Positions 33,290 through 42,521 of a stretch of DNA of 64,000 nucleotides are shown piece by piece. The stretch comes from Hermatobates lingyangjiaoensis (Eukaryota; Arthropoda; Insecta; Hemiptera; Hermatobatidae), in NCBI GenBank assembly GCA_026182355.1, contig JAPFBL010000368.1:62001-126000 (forward strand), written 5' to 3'. A program made the translations under genes and the position numbers. A model generated the notes under the pieces. It did not search any database. It was not told the origin of the DNA and was given only the letters and a program-made list of their open reading frames with translations. Each line of letters starts with the position of its first letter. The first letter of the stretch is position 1.

Positions 33290-33392
33290 GTCCTTGGTGT
33301 CTTCCTGATGATGAATACAAAGTGTTCAAAACGCGTTGTTGTTGTTGAATAAAACTTTATTTGTATGGAGACTTTTGTTTGTTTATCCGTAA
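33290..33392 (+). mobile_element. PLE arm, family D variant, with ribozyme-like motif
   Basis: Motif 33300-33345: CUGAUGA (33305-33311), extra U, GAAUAC with an imperfect GUGUUC partner, AAAA replacing GAAA, ACG/CGU, cleavage U. It is followed by the D-type tail (TATGGAGACTTTT). G12 is lost, so it is probably inactive. Confidence 0.55.
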
Positions 33393-33498
33393 ATTCTAGT
33401 TTTCGCTGGGTGGGTGAAAGTTTACACAGGAGTTATCACAAAGATATTGAAGTTATAAAATAAGTTCATAAATCACTATATTGTATATTGAATATATA

Positions 33499-33540
33499 AC
33501 TCTAGATTTCGATTTTTGCAAAAATCATCATCAGGTATGA
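33499..33540 (-). ncRNA. Hammerhead-like motif, family L
   Basis: On the minus strand: CUGAUGA, extra U, a 7-bp stem II GAUUUUU/AAAAAUC with a GC loop, then GAAA and UCUAGAG. Stem III is not self-complementary here, unlike other families, and stem I is weak. Core residues are intact. Confidence 0.45.
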
Positions 33541-34188
33541 TGGTCATTGATTTAAAAATTAATTTAATTTTCATATTATATTAAGAAAATTATTGATTTA
33601 AATTGCTATTCTATCAAAGTAAATTATCTAAGCAGTTTGAAGATAAATCTACTGGGGCTGACACGAGGTTGTTAGATTTATGTGATATCGTATTACAAGT
33701 TCTTCTCGCTTTGTATGAATCTTGCATGCAGCTCCATGAAAGCACGTTGTTCCTCTGAGACCTTTCCAAAAAGATCAATGTTCTGGTTTTCATTTAACTG
33801 CTTCCCACTAAAAACCGTTTTGTTCTTGAGAAGGGTGACTCATAAATTTTGCTTGCTCTGTTTTTCACATATATAGTAGAATACATCCTCCGCATTCTGC
33901 TGAGCTCTCCTTTAAAACTTCAGTAACATAATATATCTTTCACAAGCTATCTATTTAATTTTAATGTTGATTGTATTGCACATAATAAGTGTTTAGTTTT
34001 AGAATATAAATTATTCTAGTAGCACATGCTGTATCGTTTTTATGCTTCTGCTGCACTTTTATTTATGTTGCTGGATTCTATTTTACAGAATTCCCTTCTG
34101 GTATCTTAAGTAATCAATCAAATGCAATAATATCAACTGTTATATATATATATATATAGTTCAATGTACATAAAGAAATATAGAGAAA

Positions 34189-35944
34189 CTAGCAGAACTA
34201 CCCGGCGTTGCCCGGGACAAAATAAGAAAATAATGAAATTATGGCTAAGTATTGAATGAAGCAAAGAATCTAAACTTCTAAGTATATATTTCTATCAGAA
34301 ATTCTATAACAGTACAACATATTTTTAACAAAACAAAACTTCATAACATGTTAACAAATTAAGTTTCTTATAAACAGAGACACATTCCATTATTGAGGTT
34401 TAATCCCAACTAAAATTCTGATACAAAAAACATTTAATTTTTGTCAGGTTTAGGTTTGAGCTTTAAGAAGGAAGAATTTAAGTTAATATTTATTCTATCA
34501 AATCATAATAAACATATCAGAGTATTCATGATAAACAACATTTTTTGTCTTATCTTCTGGTGCAAGGATGTATAAATTTTTGGAATGCCAATCTTGAACA
34601 TCCTACATATAACTGTCCATGAGAGAAACATGGTTCAAGCAGATGCAAGCCAGCAACTGAAAGAGTTTGTCCTTGCGATTTGTTAATGGACATTGGGAAA
34701 CTTAGTTTGACGGGAAATTGTAGACGCTTGAAATTGAACGGAACATCTGTTGGAATGACTGGAATTCTTGGGATAAAGACATCCTGCCCTTTACCATATC
34801 CTGTTAGAATTGTAGCTTCAATCACATGGGGTAACATCTTCTTCACAACTAATCTAGTACCATTGCAGAGTCTTGGAGGTCCAAATTTCTCAAGAGCATA
34901 ATTGGAGCTCCCACTTTCAGGTCTTGTTTGTGTTGTGGAGTACCAAGGGATCTAAAGAATTTAAGAATTCAATAGGAATTGAACGGCCTCAGATTCATCT
35001 GTAACTGCATCTATGGATTTATAGGTGTGCAGAGTTCCAGGAATCCTTTTCAACAATTCAAAATTGATTGAATTGACTGTAACATTTTTAGGCGCTAGAA
35101 TTGCTCTCTCACAGAGCCAGTTTTGATAATGGTTTAGATCTTCATAACTGGATTGATTTGAATTTAGATAGTGTTGAGCAAGATTTGGATAGACTTTGTT
35201 CATCAGGTCAAGCTCTGATTTCACAGGTGTGCAGATAGGAGATATTGTAATTTCTCCATTTTGGTTAATAGGCACTTTCCCTTCTCCAAGGGTCAATAAA
35301 TTGTTTGCAAACTGACTTGAAGATGCATCTCCAATAGTTCGGCTCTCATATTTGTAGACAGTCTCAATGTTTGAGTACGATACCAGATGTTTGATGATTT
35401 CAAGCAAGCTCTTATTCCATCAGCTTATGTCACGTGGCTTCCCAAGATCTTCCCCTGCTATAATTATAGTAACTTCATTACAATTGGAGCATTATATCTT
35501 CGAGAAGCTCCCCAGCTGGTCTTTTTGTCAGCATCGATTAATATCTTCATATCGGGATTGGATCATATTCTAAAGCATTGTTGATAAGTACTTTTTTCTT
35601 TAAATTCACTAAACAAAACAGAGATGTACACTCCTGTAAACAAAATTAATACTGTTACTTTTGTAAATTGAAATGTCCTTTATATACCTTTCCAAATTTA
35701 GTCTAAACATTGTTCTTATTTTATTTTTATTTTTCAAAGAATTGCACCATTTTCATCTGGTATTTCACCATAATTAGAAGTTATTGCACCTAACTTGGGG
35801 ATTGCCTCTGGTACCCCCTTAGTTTTGTTCATTTACCCCCAAAGACCTCCCTGCCAAGTTTCAGCCCAATTGGTCCAGTAGTTTTGATTTCTATAGAGAA
35901 CAAACAGATATATAAACAAGACACTACGAAAATATATATATAGA
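34189..35944 (-). mobile_element. Helitron, internally deleted, 1756 bp
   Basis: On the minus strand it starts TCTATATATATATTTTCG (35944) and ends CTAG (34189), with a GC-rich hairpin (CCCGG ... CCGGG, loop GCAACG) ending about 9 bases before CTAG. It is inserted between A and T. The empty site is visible in the opposite arm of the E'' foldback (TTTTTAATTTCTC at about 36025-36040). Interior coding remnants belong to the Helitron Rep-helicase protein. All Helitron hallmarks are present: TC, hairpin, CTAG, A/T target, no target duplication. Confidence 0.9.
34550..35545 (-). pseudogene. Helitron helicase remnants, multiple frameshifts
   Basis: Pieces in order on the minus strand. About 35545-35425 reads as part of the upstream Helitron region (a R-R-Y-N-A-P and later R-D-I segment). 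Then a junction near 35440 leads directly into PIF1-type helicase sequence (A-C-L-K-S-S-N-I-W; at 35370-34961 the block S-Q-F-A-N-N-L-L-x-L-G-E-G). 34888-34550 carries the end (V-G-A-P-I-M-L-L-R-N, then S-I-N-K-S-Q-G-Q-T-L, helicase motif V/VI region, and Y-V-G-C-S-R). Frame changes occur near 35385, 34961 and 34880. Rep motifs and helicase motifs I-III are absent, so most of the protein was deleted. Confidence 0.8.
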
Positions 35945-36114
35945 TTAAAAACACAAACTGACAGTCTCTAATTTTCTGTTTACAGAAGTCTTACAGAAAA
36001 TTAGAGACTGTAAGTTTGTGTTTTTAATTTCTCTATGTTTCTTTATGTACATTGAACTGCATCTGTCCATTTCGGATCGTATTTTCATCGAAAAAGTGTA
36101 ATATATATATATAG

Positions 36115-36147
36115 TTCTTCCCGATGATGGGATGTCGAAATATCGAA
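36115..36147 (+). ncRNA. Hammerhead-like motif, family F, damaged
   Basis: Stem I CUUC with GAAG, core reduced to CCGAUGA (U4 lost), extra U, weak stem II, GAAA, AU/AU stem III, cleavage C. It lies in a single arm (36110-36190) between (TA)n runs. Confidence 0.4.
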
Positions 36148-36262
36148 GTGAGCTCTGTAGTGTCTTTCTGAGTTCTTTCTTATGTATTAAAGTATATATA
36201 GATATATAACAGTTCAAAATTGAGGATAGGTAGCACACAAAGTAAAGAAACACACTTACAAA

Positions 36263-36293
36263 CTCAAATTTTCGGATAATCCGTCTTCAGGAG
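36263..36293 (-). ncRNA. Hammerhead-like motif, family E' (left arm)
   Basis: Minus strand: CUC/GAG stem I, CUGAAGA, extra C, GGA/UCC stem II with UUA loop, GAAA, AA/UU stem III, cleavage U. Core intact; stem II is short. Confidence 0.65.
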
Positions 36294-36414
36294 AAAATAG
36301 AAAGGGAGACCAAGCACGTTGTTGACGCAACGGCTAGTAACTCGTTACTTGCCGTTACGTGTGGTGGTGGTTAGCCGTCGCGTCTACAACGTGATTGGTC
36401 TCCCTTTCTCTTTT

Positions 36415-36445
36415 CTCCTGAAGACGGTTTGCCCAAAAATTTGAG
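36415..36445 (+). ncRNA. Hammerhead-like motif, family E' (right arm)
   Basis: CUC 36415-36417, CUGAAGA 36418-36424, then a decayed stem II and AAAAAUUU; GAG 36443-36445. G12 is replaced by A, so this copy is probably inactive. Confidence 0.5.
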
Positions 36446-36547
36446 TTTGTATGTGTGTTTCTTTACTTTGTGTGCTACCTATCCTCAATTTTGAACTGTT
36501 ATTGTGTCCAGTTTGGATCGTTTTTCCGTTTATTAAGTGAGTATATA

Positions 36548-36770
36548 TGTATATATATTGTATGTGGTAGGTTTTGTTTTTTGAGGACTAGGTCATATAA
36601 AAGAAAATAAACTCCTTCTTAGGCCAACGTTTCAATGTATTTGAAACGATGTAAATACATCGAGACGTGGGCCTATGGAGGAGTTTATTTTCTTTTATTT
36701 GACCTAGCCCTCAAGAAACAAAACCTATCACATACAATAGAAGAGAAGAGGTCAAGAACAATTTTTTGGG
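36548..36770. mobile_element. Foldback, PLE family O
   Basis: Inverse arms (about 36560-36650 and 36655-36745) with AAAATAAACTCC and GAGGAGTTTATTTTC. The centre holds GATGTAAATACATC then GAGACGTGGGC, i.e. stem II and the 3' half of a ribozyme with GAGA for GAAA. The 5' core is lost at the centre. Confidence 0.65.
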
Positions 36771-36789
36771 AATATATATATATATATAT

Positions 36790-37264
36790 ATAACAGATTC
36801 AATAATATATCGACCGTTTGATAGAATAGGTGTGTTCTCTAATCGGGGTTCGGTCAATTTTCCAGGATAAAAAATCAAACTCTCGTTGCCAACGTTTCGG
36901 TTTTATTTAAAACCTTTTTCATAGGCCTACAAACAAAGGATAATAAGAAATCACATATCAACATCAAACATATACACAATATGAAAATGGATTGTTACAA
37001 CTCATGAATATTACAAGCAGAAATATTTCAGAGATACATAAAACAATATTGTTTTATGTATCTCTGAAATATTTCTGCTTGTAATATTCATGAGTTGTAA
37101 CAATCCATTTTCATATTGTGTATATGTTTGATGTTGATATGTGATTTCTTATTATCCTTTGTTTGTAGGCCTATGAAAAAGGTTTTAAATAAAACCGAAA
37201 CGTTGGCAACGAGAGTTTGATTTTTTATCCTGGAAAATTGACCGAACCCCGATTAGAGAACACA

Positions 37265-37265
<1 letters not shown>
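36790..37265. mobile_element. Foldback, PLE family B
   Basis: Arms 36790-37045 and 37050-37265, nearly perfect over about 210 bp. The class-B motif is on the minus strand at about 36885-36926 and on the plus strand at about 37166-37208: GCC, UAUGAAAAA, GGUUUU/AAAACC, GAAAC, GUU, GGC. The outer end is GAACACACCTAT in this copy. Long (TA)n on both sides. Confidence 0.85.
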
Positions 37266-37309
<44 letters not shown>

Positions 37310-37313
<4 letters not shown>

Positions 37314-37480
37314 CTTGTCCTTCGTTGGCTTTCGTATTCCAGCCACTCGACTTCCTTTCCTGAGGATGACCGTTAAAAGGGTCGAAATATTGAATGTGAG
37401 TCCTAGTTTCTCTGAAAGATTATACCTAACGCTAATACTGGACAAGCATAAATAAGTAGACGTATATATATACAAATGTG
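37310..37480 (+). mobile_element. PLE arm, family G
   Basis: Single arm between (TA)n runs carrying an intact ribozyme motif (37357-37394) and the GAATGTGAGTCC segment. The inverted arm is absent. Confidence 0.65.
37357..37394 (+). ncRNA. Hammerhead-ribozyme-like motif, family G
   Basis: UUC (37357-37359) with GAA (37392-37394), CUGAGGA 37360-37366, extra U, GACC/GGUC, GAAA 37384-37387, AU/AU stem III, cleavage U. Core intact. Confidence 0.7.
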
Positions 37481-37575
37481 ACATTACATGCCAACACAAT
37501 TAACCTTATATAACCATCTTTCACGTCCATAGATATTCCTCACCTTTGAATGGAATATATAAATTTAAGAAAACT

Positions 37576-37803
37576 TGTTTGTTTGTTTTCCAGCGCCCAC
37601 ACTTATGAGGATTTCACCTTTTAGTGTTTTCATAGGGGTAAAAATTATGGCTATTTATTATTTGGCACCCATTTTGATAATGGGCGGGCTTCATTAGATG
37701 TTCATTAGAAGTGTATTTCGAGTACAGATCGTATCGAGTACCTGACATTGTAGAGGCTCGGGACCGACGGTTTAACGTCCACTCCGAGGAACGACGTGCT
37801 CAA
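37576..37803 (-). mobile_element. tRNA-derived SINE, tail type 2, head lost
   Basis: Minus strand. Tail (GTTTGTTTTCC, ATTATTTGGCACCCATTTTG complement) and body (TCGGGACCGACGGTTTAACG complement) are present. The tRNA head is cut off by (TA)n and the adjoining A foldback, so the foldback may have inserted into this SINE. Confidence 0.8.
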
Positions 37804-37895
37804 TATATATATATATATATTTATATAAAAAGATTTCACATAAACACGTGAAACAACAATCAATGATCAAACCACAATAAGAAATGGGAAAACAA

Positions 37896-37938
37896 GACTA
37901 AGATCTTTCAACCGTAACAAGCGGTCTTCGTCAGAGTC
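37896..37938 (-). ncRNA. Hammerhead-ribozyme-like motif, family A
   Basis: Minus strand: GACU/AGUC, CUGACGA, extra A, GACCG/CGGUU, GAAA, AGA/UCU, cleavage U. Full match to the family consensus. Confidence 0.8.
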
Positions 37939-37953
37939 AAAAACCCAACGTTT

Positions 37954-37997
37954 GACTCTGACGAAGACCGCTTGTTACGGTTTGAAAGATCTTAGTC
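37954..37997 (+). ncRNA. Hammerhead-ribozyme-like motif, family A
   Basis: Same as the opposite arm with one extra U before GAAA (CGGUUU). Confidence 0.75.
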
Positions 37998-38040
37998 TTG
38001 TTTTCCCATTTCTTATTGTGGTTTGATCATATATATAATA

Positions 38041-38515
38041 TATAGGTGTATAATGTAATCGGGATTCGGTCAATTTTCCAGGATCAAAATCAAACTCTCA
38101 ATGCCGACGTTTCGGTTTTATTTAAAACCTTTTTCATAGGCTGAAGTCAGAATTTATGAATTAGAAAAATGATGAAATTTACATTATATAAAATGAAGTA
38201 ACAATAGATAGTTAGTGAACTAACATCTTAACTGGTCAAAAAATTGGACCAGACTGTCTGGTTAGGAGTCTGGTCCAAGTTTCTGACCAGTTAAGATGTT
38301 AGTTCACTAACTATCTATTGTTACTTCATTTTATATAATGTAAATTTCATCATTTTTCTAATTCATAAATTCTGACTTCTGCCTATGAAAAAGGTTTTAA
38401 ATAAAACCGAAACGTCGGCATTGAGAGTTTGATTTTGATCCTGGAAAATTGACCGAATCCCGATTACATTATACACCTATTCTATCCAACGGTTGATATA
38501 TTATTGAATTTGTTA
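38041..38515. mobile_element. Foldback, PLE family B
   Basis: Long inverse arms (about 200 bp each, centre near 38255). Class-B motifs on the minus strand at about 38110-38145 and on the plus strand at about 38380-38420 (GUC in place of GUU at the cleavage site). The outer end is TTGAATTTGTTATATA. Confidence 0.85.
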
Positions 38516-38632
38516 TATATATATATATATATAAACACTAATAACTTCTCGACCGTGTGACAGATATACAACTAAAAAATGATTGATCGGGATGCGGTCA
38601 GTTTCTTCCACTTTTTAATTCAAACTCTCATT

Positions 38633-38671
38633 GCCGACGTTTCGATTTTATTCAAAATCTTTTTCATAGGC
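38633..38671 (-). ncRNA. Class-B hammerhead-like motif in the PLE 3' end
   Basis: Minus strand: GCC, UAUGAAAAA, stem II GAUUUU/AAAAUC, GAAA, AC/GU, cleavage C, GGC. The core differs from CUGANGA (G8 is absent), yet stem II covaries relative to GGUUUU/AAAACC of other B copies. Confidence 0.55.
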
Positions 38672-38998
38672 CTACAAACAGAGGAAAAACAAGAATTTTT
38701 ATACGTACATTTTTAAAACACAAACAAAAGAAGTACACTATGAAAATTAAATACAATCTTAAGTATTAGGATAACAATGACAGAATAATAAAAAAGAGAA
38801 AAAGATGGAGTCTAACTATAAAAACAAAGTTTTTTTACAATGTACTTACATAAGTAGGAGTATTGGCAATTGAAGGAACTATTACATTTTCATTTCTGAA
38901 CTAGTAATGACTCTTAAACTATTCAATGAAAACCGTTAATAACCGACTCTGTACAGCTGATAAGCAGGTAACTATTGAACAAAATTTCACTAAATCTG

Positions 38999-39517
38999 TT
39001 AGGTATTCAAAATACTAGAATAAACACTATTTAAATTCGCTATATCGTTTCTATGATTAATACAATTTTGATCTTTTTTAATGAATAGCATTTCAAGGGT
39101 TCTTCTTCTATGTTCGTCCTGTTCTTTACTCATAACGGTTGTTCCATCAAAGTCAAATGTATGTCCTTCATTTATTGAATGATATGCTAATGCTGTGGCA
39201 TTAATCTTTTTTGTTCTAACAGAGTATTTATGTTGATATATCCTTTCTTTTAACAATCTACTGGTTTCACCAAAATACTTCTTATTACATTCTATACATT
39301 TTATAGAATAAATAATATTACTTTCTAAATCTTTTGGTATCTTGTCTTTTAAATTAGAAAATAATAATTTTACTTTTTGTTTATTATAATATGCTAAATT
39401 GATTTCTGGTAAGTTCCTTTTTAACAGTTTTTGAATATTTTGTGATAGCCCTTCAATAAATGGGAATTTGAAATATCTTTTATTCATCATTTGATGGTTA
39501 TCAGTAGTTCTTTCCAT
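38999..39517 (-). pseudogene. PLE GIY-YIG endonuclease part
   Basis: 172-codon frame, nearly intact. The endonuclease has an I-I-Y segment (GIY position), a C-I-E-C zinc pair, Y-F-G (YIG position), E-T-S-R-L and R-I-Y-Q-H, then a later H-E-G-H-T-F segment and a C-terminal N-S-x-Y. It cuts the target DNA for reverse transcription. It is in a different frame from the RT. The frame is actually open upstream to a run of eight A (39582-39589 as T on the plus strand), where the frames should join, so a one-base slip in that run is the likely break. The ATG at 39517 is internal. Confidence 0.85.
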
Positions 39518-40560
39518 GTGTTCCGTCTGTTCTCTTAAATACTTTCTCCAAATGCGTTCTATTAGATTTCCTGGGTAAGAGTTTTTTTTCCAACAGGAAT
39601 TTCACCTTTTTCTTATTTTCCTTTAAAAAACACGGGCTGCTAATATCTATCACCTTTTTTATTAAGTTTTTTACACAATTCAATTTTTGACTTACAGCAT
39701 GTGATGAATAATAATTCAATATTCTCCCTGAATTGGTTGGTTTACTATACCAATCTGTTAGTATATTTCCGTTATTCCCTCGTATAATTTTCATATCCAA
39801 AAACGAAATACTCCCATCTTTTTCTTCTTCACATGTGAATCTTAAACGAGGATGAAATAAATTGAACGTATTTAAAACATGCTGTTCTTCTCCTTTTTTA
39901 ATTATTAAGAACAAATCATCTACATATAATTTTAGAAATTTTACACTTGCTCCAAGTTTTTTAAGGCTTTCCTTTAATAATTCCAGCATTACAATATTAG
40001 CAAGTATCGGAGAGACCGGAGATCCCATCGGTAAACCATATTTTTGTTTGTAAACAACTTCATCGAATGTAAAATATCTTGCTTCACAAATAATTTCTAA
40101 TATAGATATAAAAACTTCCTTTGACATGCTAATGTGGGGTCTAATCTTATTCCATTGTTTACTAACTAAAGACAATGCTATATCTAATGGAATGTTAGTG
40201 AATAAAGACTGGACATCCAATGATATCATAGTTTCATCATGATTTATAACTTGATTTGAGATTGCTTGTTTGAATTGCACTGAGTTTTTTACATTTAATT
40301 CACTATTGTACGTAATGTAGGTAAGAAATTTGTTAATATATTTTGATAGCTGATAAGTCGGACTGCCAAGAAATGAAACGATAGGGCGCAGGGGCATACC
40401 TGGTTTGTGTAATTTTACAATTCCATAGATTCTTGGTGATATTCCATTAAAACTCTTCATTTTTGCGGCTTGCCGTAGATCAATACTTTCTGCTATTTTT
40501 AGGTCTTCTACTATTTTGTTAACTTTGTTTCGAAGTGTCGATGAGGGATCTCTTATGAGG
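39501..40560 (-). pseudogene. PLE reverse transcriptase part
   Basis: Open from about 40560 without a start. Visible RT blocks in order: I-V-K-L-H-K-P and L-R-P-I-V-S-F; motif A S-L-D-V-Q-S-L-F-T-N-I-P; motif B G-L-P-M-G-S-P-V-S-P; motif C Y-V-D-D-L-F; then S-I-S-F-L-D-M-K-I. The catalytic Asp pair is intact. PLE proteins normally have more N-terminal residues, so this copy is 5'-truncated at the inverted pseudo-LTR. It ends out of frame at 39501 after the A8 run. Confidence 0.9.
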
Positions 40561-40567
40561 ATTGTAG

Positions 40568-40606
40568 GCCTATGAAAAAGATTTTGAATAAAATCGAAAC
40601 GTCGGC
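40568..40606 (+). ncRNA. Class-B hammerhead-like motif, inverted pseudo-LTR
   Basis: Same motif as at 38633-38671, opposite strand: GCC 40568-40570, UAUGAAAAA, GAUUUU/AAAAUC, GAAAC, GUC, GGC 40604-40606. Confidence 0.55.
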
Positions 40607-40668
40607 AATGAGAGTTTGAATTAAAAAGTGGAAGAAACTGACCGCATCCCGATCAATCATTTTTTAGT

Positions 40669-40704
<36 letters not shown>

Positions 40705-40709
<5 letters not shown>

Positions 40710-40920
40710 ACCACAATAAGAAATGGGAAAACAAGACTGAGGTCTTTCAACCGTAACAAGCGGTCTTCGTCAGAGTCAAAAACCCAACTGAAACACTAGA
40801 TGCAGAATACATCTGGTGAGGGGTTGAGAAGAGTGGGAGGGAAGAGTGGTATAAAATACTTCTTTTTGTGGTTTGTTCATTGATTATTATTTCACGTGTT
40901 TATGTGAAATCTTGATATAT
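40705..40920. mobile_element. Foldback, PLE family A, unequal arms
   Basis: Minus arm from 40707 includes the ribozyme (40735-40777) and part of the 3' untranslated region (to about 40855). The plus arm is only the outer 60 bp with the terminal hairpin. (TA)n lies on both sides. Confidence 0.8.
40735..40777 (-). ncRNA. Hammerhead-ribozyme-like motif, family A
   Basis: Family consensus with one change in stem III (AGA/CCU). Confidence 0.7.
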
Positions 40921-40944
40921 ATAATATATATATATATATATCAC

Positions 40945-42050
40945 TGTCATGTGGTCTATACAATGTAACTTTTTCCTCAATCCCTTAAATTTCTCTTTGG
41001 TTAAAGTCATTAAAAAGTTTAAGCTCTATTTAATTAAAGGATTCGTTTCAAGTGGAAAATTTGAAATAGTTTCAATAAAAAGAACAGTTTCTTTTATCGA
41101 AAAAGAGAATGGATGCAAAGAAAACATTATTAGTAAAATAAAATAATATTTTACAGAGTTTAGTTACAAATGTTTCCTTTTTTTAAACAAGAAGATAACA
41201 CGGACTTTGGTAACTTATTGTGGTTAGGACGTATAATGTTCCGAATATCAAACTTCTCTTGAATGAAATAAAAGATTTTATTTCCCTACCTTCTCAATTC
41301 AAAAAAGAAACAAAGTTACAACCCAGTTTTTATCGGATTTATTATTACATTCGAATAAATAATACTTATTTAGCTGCTTTCTTTTTAAAAAAACACTTCC
41401 CATTTAGACTATATTCTTCACTTAAAGAAATAATGAGAATAGCTTACCTAGTATAAATTCAAGAATGGATTAGTTTTTTTATTTTATTTTAAAAAAATGT
41501 TACAACTATGCAAAGATACATTTCTAGTAACATGTATTATAGAGATATACAATTATTTCACAAAGTGGCATTAAGGAAGAGTAAGCCAGTGATTATGGTT
41601 TATGACATGGAACACAGAATATAAAAAACGGGTGAAATAAGAAAATAAAAAGTAATAATTCACTTGAAATAGTTCACTACAATAAATCCCTTTGGGAACA
41701 TCCCTTTCAAATGTCATAGGGTATTTAGTGGGATATTCGTGGAAGAAATACTTAGGACACAGGGATTAATATTGTAAAGAATATTTATGAAAGGTTTTGT
41801 AACGAAATATCGCTAGTTGTTGGCTGACCTGTAAGAATATGTTTAGTTTGCTTCACAGAAGGGACAATGAAAGTTTTTCCTAGGAGTTTCGATTAAAAAG
41901 ATTGTACCTTCTGAGAAAATAATTAATAAGTACGTTTATTTTTCAATTTTACTAGCACCTGATTCATTCCCCATAAACGTTTTTAATATTTCATGGGAAA
42001 TGATAATCCTATTATTATAATAACAATGCTTATAATGTATATTATTATAA
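40945..42050. other. AT-rich spacer, nothing recognised
   Basis: Short open frames at 40949-41146 and 41220-41456 have low-complexity, Lys/Phe-rich translations typical of AT-rich DNA. No homology is recognised. Confidence 0.4.
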
Positions 42051-42059
42051 ATGTTTTCA

Positions 42060-42250
42060 TATCTCGATCACATATATTTAATTCTATTTTTTTCTTTCTT
42101 TTTTATAGAAGTTTGGTCCAGCGTCATATAGTAAAATCACCTTTAAACCAACGTTTCGTCTATATTTTAGACACCTTCAAGGCACAATATAGACGAAACA
42201 TTACCTTAAAGTTGTTTTTGCTATTTGAAACTGGACCAAACTTCTGATTG
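42060..42250. mobile_element. Foldback, PLE family C, decayed
   Basis: Minus arm 42060-42185 with CACCTTTAAACCAACGTTTCG and a damaged core. The plus arm 42185-42247 has ATATAGACGAAACATTACC and ends GGACCAAACTTC. The arms meet at the loop side of stem II. Confidence 0.65.
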
Positions 42251-42251
42251 C

Positions 42252-42294
42252 AAGCCGACGTTTCGCCGAAATTTTTTCGGCATTCTCAAGGCTT
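42252..42294 (-). ncRNA. Hammerhead-like motif, family M
   Basis: Minus strand: stem I AAGCC/GGCUU (5 bp), core UUGAGAAU in place of CUGANGAN, stem II GCCGAA/UUCGGC (6 bp), GAAA, AC/GU, cleavage C. Two core changes (C3U, G8A) suggest loss of activity, but the fold is fully kept. Confidence 0.5.
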
Positions 42295-42521
42295 ATTGAA
42301 GGAACTATTCAACGCATTATGTACATAATGCGTTTTTTGTTTTGTAGTTTTTGTTTACATTGCGAGTTTTGTTTACATCTCTTCGTAAACAAAACTAGAG
42401 ATTTAGACTTAAATATAAGTTTTGAGAATTCAGAACAAATTGTCGAAAAAATATCGGTTTGTAATCAAAAGCTATTAATTTCAATAATAACCTAAATAAT
42501 AGGTTATATTATTTATTAATT

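Larger units (their letters stand above)
34160..36110. mobile_element. Foldback, PLE family E'', split by a Helitron
   Basis: Left arm 34160-34188 plus 35945-35985, right arm 35995-36085, inverted. The arms meet at the GAAAATTAGAGA region, so the ribozyme core is lost at the centre. The right arm preserves the empty site of the Helitron in the left arm. (TA)n on both outer sides. Confidence 0.8.
36190..36545. mobile_element. Foldback, PLE family E'
   Basis: Arms 36198-36350 and 36385-36530 are inverse copies with AACAGTTCAAAATTGAGGAT at the outer end and GCACGTTGT near the centre. Both carry a ribozyme motif. (TA)n on both sides. Confidence 0.85.
37825..38032. mobile_element. Foldback, PLE family A
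   Basis: Arms with ribozyme motifs at 37896-37938 (minus) and 37954-37997 (plus). The left arm includes the terminal hairpin; the right ends at TTTGATCATATA. Both cores CUGACGA and GAAA are intact. Confidence 0.85.
38533..40668 (-). mobile_element. Penelope-like element with inverted pseudo-LTRs, family B'
   Basis: Coding strand is minus. The 3' pseudo-LTR is at 38533-38690 and an inverted copy at 40561-40668, directly abutting the 5'-truncated coding region. RT and GIY-YIG endonuclease lie between. Class-B motifs are in both terminal copies (38633-38671 minus; 40568-40606 plus). (TA)n flanks both ends. This is the longest coding PLE here and shows how the empty foldbacks are organised: same ends, no coding interior. 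Confidence 0.9.

Noticed and set aside
34680..34901. Plus-strand ORF opposite the helicase remnant
   Set aside because: Antisense shadow of the Helitron helicase; the minus-strand frame has recognisable motifs.
37266..37499. ORFs made of TA repeats (for example 37266-37499, 50782-50976, 55939-56121, 58852-59112)
   Set aside because: Translations are Tyr-Ile repeats of (TA)n plus PLE arms, not proteins.
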